Below, piece after piece: positions 1-4,916 of a stretch of DNA of 6,282 bases. The stretch is from Pseudomonadota bacterium. GTDB taxonomy: Bacteria > Pseudomonadota > Gammaproteobacteria > Burkholderiales > Burkholderiaceae_C. The first letter of the stretch is position 1. Each line of letters starts with the position of its first letter. The stretch is taken from assembly GCA_023396625.1 (NCBI GenBank), contig JAEWVY010000305.1:1-6282 (forward strand), read 5' to 3'. The notes under the pieces are model-generated. The model was not told the DNA's origin and ran no database searches. It saw nothing but the letters and a program-made list of their open reading frames with translations. A program made the position numbers and the translations under genes.

Positions 1-113
1 ATGTAGTCCTCGGCCCCAAAAGCCTCGACAAAACGATCCGCCGTGGGATATGAGGTGTACCGGGGCCCAGGCACATCATATCGACGCAGCAACTCGGGGA
101 AAACGACGCTCAT
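1..113 (-). CDS. hemN: Oxygen-independent coproporphyrinogen III oxidase, N-terminal fragment (5' end of gene; rest is off the left edge)
   Basis: Only the first 37 codons are visible, read leftward from an ATG at 113-111. They contain the block YDVPGPRYTSYPTADRF, the strongly conserved N-terminal signature of HemN (E. coli has GPRYTSYPTA at the same place). HemN is a cytoplasmic radical-SAM enzyme that decarboxylates coproporphyrinogen III to protoporphyrinogen IX without O2, so heme synthesis continues under anoxia. The radical-SAM CxxxCxxC motif lies beyond the window, so catalytic competence cannot be judged. The start is supported by a purine-rich ribosome site (GGAAGGAA on the minus strand, about 118-125) a few bases upstream. 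The gene is divergent from fnr, and an FNR box lies at the spacing expected for activation, which fits a heme gene induced at low oxygen. A paralogous HemN-like protein (HemW) is less likely because of the GPRYTSYPTA block. Confidence 0.9.
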   Translation of the reverse strand, partial: MSVVFPELLRRYDVPGPRYTSYPTADRFVEAFGAEDY

Positions 114-129
114 GCAGGTTCCTTCCAGT

Positions 130-142
130 TGCATGTACTATG
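130..142 (-). promoter_or_regulatory. Candidate hemN promoter: -10 element and start site, FNR-activated class II geometry
   Basis: On the minus strand CATAGT (142-137) matches the -10 consensus TATAAT at four of six positions. Its centre is 32 bp from the centre of the FNR box, which is the spacing found when FNR sits at -41.5. This predicts a transcript start near 130 and a leader of about 17 nt holding the hemN ribosome site. No good -35 element is apparent, as expected for a class II activated promoter. Geometry is read from sequence; the start site is inferred. Confidence 0.5.
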
Positions 143-164
143 CAGACTCAGTTCTTCCCCCACC

Positions 165-178
165 TTGACGTGGATCAA
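165..178. promoter_or_regulatory. FNR binding site (anaerobox) between hemN and fnr
   Basis: The sequence TTGACGTGGATCAA matches the FNR consensus TTGAT-N4-ATCAA at 9 of 10 specified positions; the single difference is C for T at the fifth base. It is centred at 171.5 in the only divergent intergenic region, next to fnr itself. Dimeric [4Fe-4S]-FNR would bind here when oxygen is low. Its distance to a candidate hemN -10 element fits class II activation. It also sits just upstream of a -10-like TAAAAT for fnr, which could give autorepression. The match is seen directly; the regulatory effect is inference. Confidence 0.85.
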
Positions 179-180
179 TC

Positions 181-186
181 TAAAAT
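181..186 (+). promoter_or_regulatory. Candidate fnr -10 element (TAAAAT) overlapping the FNR-controlled region
   Basis: TAAAAT matches TATAAT at five of six positions and would start transcription near 193, giving fnr a leader of about 105 nt. The FNR box lies two bases upstream, in the -10/-35 spacer, so bound FNR would block RNA polymerase. Negative autoregulation is known for E. coli fnr. No convincing -35 was found at the proper distance, so the call is tentative. Confidence 0.35.
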
Positions 187-297
187 CACGTGAGCGGTCG
201 TGGTTTGCCCCATGTCAGAATAAGGTGGTTTGATCGGCATTGCAGCCACGCTGTAGGCATCTTGTTCCGACCGACATCCTTTCCTGTGCACTTGACC

Positions 298-1020
298 ATG
301 AACCTCCAAACCATCAAAGTGGCCTGCTCCAACTGCAATCTGCGGGAGCTGTGCATGCCCGTGGGACTGAAGTCGGAGGAAATTGACCGGATCGAGGACA
401 TCGTCGCCGTCCGGCGCAAAGTCAAGCGGGGAGGCACGCTCTTCAGCAATGGGGAGAAATTCTCGTCCCTCTACGCCATCCGGACAGGTTTCTTCAAGAC
501 CTGCATCGCCACTGAGGACGGGCGGGATCAAGTCACCGGCTTCCAGATGGCAGGTGAAATCATCGGTCTTGATGGCATCGTGAATGACCACCACACCTGC
601 GATGCCGTGGCATTGGAGGATGCCGAGGTCTGTGTCATGCCCTTCGAAAAGATCGAGGAAATTTCCAGGGAAGTCACGGCGCTCCAGCACCATGTGCACA
701 AGATCATGAGCCGGGAAATTGTCCGTGAGAACGGCGTCATGCTGCTGCTTGGCAGCATGCGGGCCGAGGAGCGCTTGGCCGCATTCCTGCTCAATCTGGT
801 CCAGCGGCTGCACGCCCGTGGATTTTCACAATCCGAACTGATCCTGCGAATGACGCGCGAGGAAATAGGCAGCTATCTTGGCTTGAAACTCGAGACGGTC
901 AGCCGCACGTTTTCAAAGTTCGTGGACGATGAGATCGTCGAGGTCAAGCAGCGCCATGTCCGCATCCTCGATACCGAAGCGCTGAAGCACATCGTCAACA
1001 ACCAGCCCGCGTGGGAATAG
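298..1020 (+). CDS. fnr: FNR-family oxygen-sensing transcriptional regulator
   Basis: A 240-residue Crp/Fnr-family regulator of cytoplasmic location. Near the N-terminus are Cys10, Cys13 and Cys19, and Cys112 lies in the AEVCVMPF segment. These match the four [4Fe-4S] ligands of E. coli FNR (Cys20, 23, 29, 122), so the protein should sense O2 by cluster loss. The cyclic-nucleotide-like beta-barrel covers roughly 25-125 and the dimer helix about 127-155, with Glu144 at the position of E. coli Asp154. The helix-turn-helix is at about 186-208, with the recognition residues Glu199, Ser202 and Arg203 (ETVSR) that read TTGAT half sites. The ATG at 298 is chosen because the family's homology begins there. 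The frame stays open to a GTG at 190, but that lies only 12 bp past the FNR box. No clear Shine-Dalgarno precedes 298; GTG 286 and TTG 292 are alternatives. The gene is convergent with the cbb3 operon and divergent from hemN. Likely targets are hemN and the cbb3 genes (inference). Confidence 0.95.
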   Translation: MNLQTIKVACSNCNLRELCMPVGLKSEEIDRIEDIVAVRRKVKRGGTLFSNGEKFSSLYAIRTGFFKTCIATEDGRDQVTGFQMAGEIIGLDGIVNDHHTCDAVALEDAEVCVMPFEKIEEISREVTALQHHVHKIMSREIVRENGVMLLLGSMRAEERLAAFLLNLVQRLHARGFSQSELILRMTREEIGSYLGLKLETVSRTFSKFVDDEIVEVKQRHVRILDTEALKHIVNNQPAWE

Positions 1021-1039
1021 AACGCCAAGCCGCCGAAGG

Positions 1040-1333
1040 TCAGCAGCAACCTTCCCGTTTCGGGCAGCCCTCCGGCCGGGTATCGGCCGGGATCGGGCAG
1101 CGGTTCACCTCAAAGGGCGACATCGAGAGCAGGCTCGTCAGCGCACTGGAGGCCATGGTCATGGCCCAGAACACAAAAAAGGCAATGGTGTAGACCCCCG
1201 TCCTGGAGACTTCCAACGGCTGGTCGAACCAATGTAAATCGGCGGGATCCACCACCGCAAAAACAAGCATCTCCAGAACACCCGCCACCAGGAAAGCCGG
1301 CCAGGCAATCCACATCAATCTTTGAGCCAGCAT
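1040..1333 (-). CDS. Small two-helix inner-membrane protein with a cysteine-rich C-terminal tail, function unknown
   Basis: A 97-residue protein I cannot assign to a named family. It has a hydrophobic helix at about 6-28, an acidic linker (D29, D32, D37, E41) and a second helix at about 47-71. A 25-residue tail follows with Cys79, Cys90, Cys96 and Cys97, three of them in CP or terminal CC settings (RCP, GCPKR, GCC). Charge distribution suggests both ends are in the cytoplasm and the acidic linker outside. The start is well supported by GGAGG five bases ahead of the ATG at 1333. It is the last gene of the cbb3 operon, 33 bp after the fixH-like gene, and its stop lies 19 bp from the fnr stop. 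I recall similar proteins beside fnr in related betaproteobacteria, unchecked here. Context suggests a role in cbb3 oxidase maturation or metal/thiol chemistry, but nothing in the sequence proves it. It does not resemble CcoS, which is smaller with one helix. Confidence 0.8.
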   Translation of the reverse strand: MLAQRLMWIAWPAFLVAGVLEMLVFAVVDPADLHWFDQPLEVSRTGVYTIAFFVFWAMTMASSALTSLLSMSPFEVNRCPIPADTRPEGCPKREGCC

Positions 1334-1366
1334 CGTCGCCTCCAGTTCTAAATTAGTTGGTTTGAT

Positions 1367-1618
1367 TCAACGATTGGACTGCAAGACCTTTTCAGGAACG
1401 CCCGTCTGTGCGTGGTTTCTGGCCAAGCCAGCTGGGGCATGGGCGATGGATGGCGTCGCCCGCAGCGTGTCCACGGGTGACCGACTGTCCGTTTGAACAA
1501 CATCCGGGTCTCGAACGGCGAGATACAAGGTGATGATGCTGGCCACCACCACCACGGCGGGGCCGCCAACGACCAGCCACACGTGACCGTATTTCCACCA
1601 GGGCTGACTCTTATGCAT
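1367..1618 (-). CDS. fixH: Miniature FixH/CcoH-like cbb3 oxidase assembly protein
   Basis: An 83-residue single-pass membrane protein starting MHKSQPWWKYGHVWLVVGGP. The WWKYGHVW block followed by a hydrophobic helix (about 12-34) and a short hydrophilic tail resembles the N-terminal anchor of FixH/CcoH proteins, which bind CcoN/CcoP and help stabilise assembling cbb3 oxidase. Canonical FixH is about 150-170 residues with a periplasmic domain and a DYYxxG-type motif after the helix. Here the equivalent stretch (RDPDVVQTDSRSP) lacks that motif and the periplasmic domain is absent. The other frames of the region contain no displaced DYY motif, so a recent frameshift is not apparent. The start at 1618 is chosen because the homology begins there; AAGGA about ten bases upstream overlaps the ccoG stop. 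The frame is open further upstream into ccoG, but that part looks like antisense-style noise. Position directly after ccoG agrees with the usual ccoG-ccoH order. Confidence 0.75.
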   Translation of the reverse strand: MHKSQPWWKYGHVWLVVGGPAVVVVASIITLYLAVRDPDVVQTDSRSPVDTLRATPSIAHAPAGLARNHAQTGVPEKVLQSNR

Positions 1619-1631
1619 GACCTTGCTTTCC

Positions 1632-3104
1632 TTATCTCGGAACGATAAAAACAGATTTTTCCGTGATCTTTCCAGGTGAATCCAACGACTCGATCTCAAA
1701 GTGGATCGGATGCGAGCCGGACTGTGCGCCCTCATAGGGCAATTGCAGACCCATCACCACCCACCGCGCCTGCGCGGGCCCGACAGTGAAGACATCTTCC
1801 GTGGCAATGCTCAAACCCGGCAACCCTGTCGCACTAATCCTGTAGCGCTGGGTGGCTTCGGACGCATTCATGAGCTGCAGCCGGAAAACGTTCTCGATCT
1901 TTCCGCCAGGAACAATGCGCGCAAGCGTGCTCCGGTCCCTGACGACATCCACCTTGAAGGGCGTTCTCAAGGCCAATCCTGTCAGCATGGCGATCACCAC
2001 CACAGACACGATCGTGATGTAAATCAGCACCCGGGGACGAACCATGTGGCGAATGACCTGCGAGCGCGTCCAATGCGCATTCATCGCATTTTCGGTGGTG
2101 TAGCGAATCAGGCCGCGGGGATACCCGACCTTGTCCATCACCGTATCGCACACATCGATACAAGCGGCGCAGCTAATGCATTCGTATTGGAGACCTTTGC
2201 GAATATCAATTCCCGTCGGACAGACCTGCACACACAAGGTGCAGTCAACACAGTCGCCCAGGCCTAGAGCCTTGGGATCCGCTTTCTTTGAACGCGGACC
2301 ACGAGGCTCCCCCCGTTCCACGTCGTAGGACACGATCAGTGTGTCCTTGTCGAACATGGCGCTCTGGAAGCGCGCATAGGGGCACATGTACTTGCAGACC
2401 TGCTCGCGCATGTAGCCCGCATTGCCATAGGTGGCGAACCCGTAGAAGAAGACCCAGAAGGTCTCCCAGGGTCCCATGCCCAAAGTGACAAACAAATGGG
2501 CCAAATCACGGATCGGCGTGAAATAGCCTACAAAAGTGAAGCCCGTCCACAGACCCACGCCAATCCATGCCACCTGCTTGGCCGTTTTGCGCAGAAACTT
2601 CGCGGGCGACATCGGCGCTTCGTCCAGCCGCATGCGCGCGCTTCGGTCTCCCTCGATCTTTCGCTCGATCCAGAGAAAGATCTCCGTGTAAACGGTCTGC
2701 GGACACGCATATCCACACCACTGCCGCCCGGCCACAGCGGTGAACAGAAAAAGCGACATCGCCGAAACGACCAGGATACCCGTGAGGTAAATGAAATCCT
2801 GCGGATAGATGACGAGGCCGAAAATATAGAAACGCCGTGCACCGAGATCAAACAACACCGCCTGGCGTTGCCCCCATTCGAACCATGGCGTGACATAGAA
2901 AACGAACTGCGTGATGAATACCATCACCCAGCGCCACCTCGAGAACAGCCCAGACACGCTGCGCGGATAGATTTTCTTCTGCGCCTGGTACAGGGGAATC
3001 AGCGCCTCGTCTGCGTCTTCCGGTGAAGAGTTCCGAGGCGCCGCGTCAACCTTTCCAACAATCGAAATCGCCTTTTCAGTCGAAGATGGATCGAATTGGG
3101 TCAA
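1632..3104 (-). CDS. ccoG: Cytochrome cbb3 oxidase accessory protein CcoG/FixG (membrane ferredoxin-like, copper-related)
   Basis: A 490-residue inner-membrane protein with two [4Fe-4S]-type motifs, C285xxC288xxC291xxxC295P and C309xxC312xxC315xxxC319. Two further CxxxCP motifs are at C130-C134 and C237-C241, on the cytoplasmic side of transmembrane segments. Hydrophobic segments are visible near 58-75, 90-125, 177-197, 213-225 and 357-379; beyond lies the periplasmic Ig-like C-terminal domain of the family (about 385-490). CcoG has been linked to Cu(II) reduction supplying Cu(I) for the CuB centre of cbb3 oxidase. Length is normal. The start is unusual: the frame is closed by TGA at 3147-3149, and no in-frame ATG or GTG precedes the conserved PRSVSG core at about 47-52. 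TTG at 3104-3102 is therefore the best start, with only a weak GAG seven bases upstream; ATT at 3125 is the other remote possibility. The gene is 58 bp after ccoP, separated by a stem-loop, and its TAA overlaps the fixH ribosome site. Confidence 0.93.
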   Translation of the reverse strand: MTQFDPSSTEKAISIVGKVDAAPRNSSPEDADEALIPLYQAQKKIYPRSVSGLFSRWRWVMVFITQFVFYVTPWFEWGQRQAVLFDLGARRFYIFGLVIYPQDFIYLTGILVVSAMSLFLFTAVAGRQWCGYACPQTVYTEIFLWIERKIEGDRSARMRLDEAPMSPAKFLRKTAKQVAWIGVGLWTGFTFVGYFTPIRDLAHLFVTLGMGPWETFWVFFYGFATYGNAGYMREQVCKYMCPYARFQSAMFDKDTLIVSYDVERGEPRGPRSKKADPKALGLGDCVDCTLCVQVCPTGIDIRKGLQYECISCAACIDVCDTVMDKVGYPRGLIRYTTENAMNAHWTRSQVIRHMVRPRVLIYITIVSVVVIAMLTGLALRTPFKVDVVRDRSTLARIVPGGKIENVFRLQLMNASEATQRYRISATGLPGLSIATEDVFTVGPAQARWVVMGLQLPYEGAQSGSHPIHFEIESLDSPGKITEKSVFIVPR

Positions 3105-3137
3105 AGCAGCACTCGAGTAGTCAATGGACTGGGAATT

Positions 3138-3159
3138 GCAGCCCGCTCATGCGGGCTGC
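3138..3159. terminator. Perfect 9-bp GC-rich stem-loop between ccoP and ccoG (attenuator or mRNA 3'-end stabiliser)
   Basis: GCAGCCCGC, a four-base TCAT loop, then GCGGGCTGC form a perfect inverted repeat three bases past the ccoP stop. Read on the minus strand, in the direction of the operon, the stem is followed by AATTCCC rather than a U-run. It is therefore not a canonical intrinsic terminator and may partly attenuate or protect the ccoNOQP message. On the plus strand it is followed by CTTTATTT, which looks more like a terminator for antisense transcription. Confidence 0.7.
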
Positions 3160-3162
3160 GCT

Positions 3163-4083
3163 TTATTTCGCGGCGACCGCGCCAACCCCGCCGGACAGAC
3201 CCCAGACGTAGGAGGACAACACGCCGATCTGCGAAGCCGTCAGCTTGTCCGCCCATGCGGGCATCTGGTTCATCTTGCCTTCGTTGACCATGGCCACAAT
3301 GGCATTTTCGCCAAAACCGTGCAACCAGATATTGTCGGTCAGATTGGGCGCCCCAAGAGCCGGATTGCCTTTCCCGTCCGGACCATGACAGGCAGCACAC
3401 ACGGCAAACTTCGGTTTGCCCAGCGCCGCCTTGACCGAGTCATGCGGGCTGTTGGACAGACTGAGCACATAGTGCGCCACGTTGCGCACATCGTCCCCCG
3501 TGCCCACGGCAGCGGCCATGGGAGGCATGTTGCCCACGCGGCCCTTGGCAATGGTTTCCTTGATCACCTCGGGAGCGCCGCCATAAAGCCAGTCCCCGTC
3601 CGTCAGATTCGGGAACCCCTTGCTGCCACGCGCATCCGAGCCATGGCACTGCGCGCAGTTGTTCTGGAACAGGCGCTCGCCAATGGCCTTGGCCTGCGGG
3701 TCCTTGGCAACGGCTTCCGGGGTCATGCCACCGAACTTGGCATAGATCGGCTCGACCTCCTTGTTGCCCTTGGCCACTTCCGCGTCGTACTGCCCGGCGG
3801 ACGACCAGCCCAGTTGCCCCCTGAAGCTGCCTGCCCCGGGATACAAAGCCAGGTAGGCAAATGAAAAGAGCACGGTGATGATGAACAGGCCCACCCACCA
3901 GCGCGGCAAGGGATTGTTCATTTCCCGCAAGTCACCGTCCCACACGTGCCCTGTGGTGTTGTCCTTGCTGGTGAGGGCCTTGGTCTTGCCGGTGGACCAC
4001 AGCAAGATCAGGCAGGCAAGAATACTGACGAATGTGATGCCTGCCACATAGACCGACCAGAAATTACTCGTGAAGTCGCTCAT
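3163..4083 (-). CDS. ccoP: Cytochrome cbb3 oxidase subunit III, diheme cytochrome c CcoP
   Basis: A 306-residue membrane-anchored diheme cytochrome c that carries electrons from soluble or membrane cytochrome c into the oxidase. Helix 1 is at about 9-30 and helix 2 at about 62-81, joined by a loop with GHVWDGDLREMNNPLP, a CcoP hallmark. Two periplasmic heme-binding motifs follow, C143AQCH147 and C229AACH233, with probable axial methionines in NMPPM (186/189) and QMPAW (274). Length is typical for two-helix betaproteobacterial CcoP. The ATG at 4083 is chosen because MSDFTSNFW is the usual CcoP beginning and AAGGA lies at 4095-4091; the frame runs open further upstream across ccoQ but that part is not homologous. 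The ccoQ stop overlaps this ribosome site, indicating coupled translation. All cofactor residues look intact. Confidence 0.97.
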   Translation of the reverse strand: MSDFTSNFWSVYVAGITFVSILACLILLWSTGKTKALTSKDNTTGHVWDGDLREMNNPLPRWWVGLFIITVLFSFAYLALYPGAGSFRGQLGWSSAGQYDAEVAKGNKEVEPIYAKFGGMTPEAVAKDPQAKAIGERLFQNNCAQCHGSDARGSKGFPNLTDGDWLYGGAPEVIKETIAKGRVGNMPPMAAAVGTGDDVRNVAHYVLSLSNSPHDSVKAALGKPKFAVCAACHGPDGKGNPALGAPNLTDNIWLHGFGENAIVAMVNEGKMNQMPAWADKLTASQIGVLSSYVWGLSGGVGAVAAK

Positions 4084-4093
4084 TTTGATTTCC

Positions 4094-4258
4094 TTATGCG
4101 TTGTGTTCGCGCTGTGCGCCGTCTTCCTGGAACGGCAGCCTGGCCGCTTCCTCGAAGCTCGCCTGATTCCGTCGCGACCACGCCCAAACCACGATGCCGA
4201 TGAAAGCGGCAAGCATGGTGACCGTGGCAATGGTGCGCAGGGTGTTGATATCCATCAT
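4094..4258 (-). CDS. ccoQ: Cytochrome cbb3 oxidase small subunit CcoQ/FixQ
   Basis: A 54-residue single-helix protein beginning MMDINTLRTIATV. The hydrophobic segment at about 10-27 ends in WAWSRRN, followed by an acidic soluble tail (FEEAARLPFQED). That layout, with a short N-terminus, one helix, an aromatic and basic boundary, and the tail reading (A)xLPFQED, is typical of CcoQ, which stabilises the CcoP association with the CcoNO core. The gene lies between ccoO and ccoP as expected. A strong AGGAG precedes tandem ATG codons at 4258 and 4255; the second has the more usual seven-base spacing, so the true start may be one codon later. Its TAA is part of the ccoP ribosome site TAAGGA. Confidence 0.92.
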   Translation of the reverse strand: MMDINTLRTIATVTMLAAFIGIVVWAWSRRNQASFEEAARLPFQEDGAQREHNA

Positions 4259-4276
4259 GACGCTCCTGAACTGGAT

Positions 4277-4903
4277 TTACTTGCGTGCAAGGCCCATGCT
4301 TTGAAGGTAGGCCACCACCGCGTCGAGTTCGGTTTTGCCCTTGACCTCCTCGCCGGCCTTCGCGATCTGCTCGTCCGTGTATGGCACGCCTACAACGCGC
4401 AGGGCCTTCATCTTCGGCGCCATGGACGCGGGATCCACCATGCCCTTTGCCAGCCAGGTGTATGCCGGCATGTTGGACTCGGGCACCACGTCACGCGGAT
4501 TGTTCAAGTGGATACGGTGCCATTCGTCGCTGTAACGCCCCCCCACGCGGGCGAGGTCCGGGCCGGTCCGCTTGCTGCCCCACTGGAAGGGATGATCGTA
4601 GACAAACTCACCCGCCACCGAATAGGGGCCGTAACGCAGCGTCTCGGCGCGAAACGGGCGGATCATCTGCGAGTGGCAGTTGTAGCAACCCTCGCGGATG
4701 TAGACATCACGACCGGCCAACTGCAGCGCCGTATAGGGCTTGATCCCTTCGATCGGCTGGGTGGTGGATTTCTGGAAGAACAATGGCACGATCTCGACCA
4801 GGCCGCCAAAGGCGACCGCCACGAGAATCAGCACGATCATCAGAAAGTTGTTGGTTTCGATCTTCTCGTGTGAAAGACCGCTGCTGGTATGTTGGGTAGA
4901 CAT
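4277..4903 (-). CDS. ccoO: Cytochrome cbb3 oxidase subunit II, monoheme cytochrome c CcoO
   Basis: A 208-residue membrane-anchored cytochrome c that passes electrons from CcoP to the heme b of CcoN. It has one N-terminal helix at about 20-42, then a periplasmic domain with the heme c motif C73YNCH77 in the signature GCYNCHSQMIRPF. The probable axial methionine is Met145 in ESNMPAY. The segment KRTGPDLARVGGRYSDEWH is strongly characteristic of CcoO, and length is normal for the family. The ATG at 4903 is preferred over an upstream in-frame ATG at 4924 because GAGGAG (4918-4913) lies nine bases ahead of it, and the extra seven residues (MPEEKNK) would be encoded by that ribosome site. The ccoN TGA overlaps the same GAGGAG. 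No defects seen. Confidence 0.97.
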   Translation of the reverse strand: MSTQHTSSGLSHEKIETNNFLMIVLILVAVAFGGLVEIVPLFFQKSTTQPIEGIKPYTALQLAGRDVYIREGCYNCHSQMIRPFRAETLRYGPYSVAGEFVYDHPFQWGSKRTGPDLARVGGRYSDEWHRIHLNNPRDVVPESNMPAYTWLAKGMVDPASMAPKMKALRVVGVPYTDEQIAKAGEEVKGKTELDAVVAYLQSMGLARK

Positions 4904-4916
4904 TTTGTTTTTCTCC

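Noticed and set aside
175..813. 212-codon open frame on the minus strand across fnr
   Set aside because: It is antisense to a well-supported fnr gene, has no recognisable motif, and runs over the FNR box and promoter region. It is a shadow frame of GC-biased coding sequence.
1054..1090. Inverted repeats CCCG-TTT-CGGG (1054-1064) and CCGGCC-N7-GGCCGG (1072-1090) as an fnr terminator
   Set aside because: Both lie in the coding sequence of the 97-residue protein and neither is followed by a T-run on the plus strand. A Rho-dependent end or simple GC-rich coding sequence is as likely.
1367..1735. Frameshift in fixH, or an extended 122-residue version starting at 1735
   Set aside because: Other frames hold no displaced FixH motif. 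The extra 39 residues overlap ccoG coding sequence and are arginine/serine-rich without homology, while a ribosome site supports 1618.
3124..3864. 246-codon plus-strand open frame opposite ccoP (and a 267-codon one at 4070-4873 opposite ccoO/ccoQ)
   Set aside because: Histidine-, arginine- and glycine-rich composition typical of antisense frames; the minus-strand genes have complete cofactor motifs and ribosome sites.
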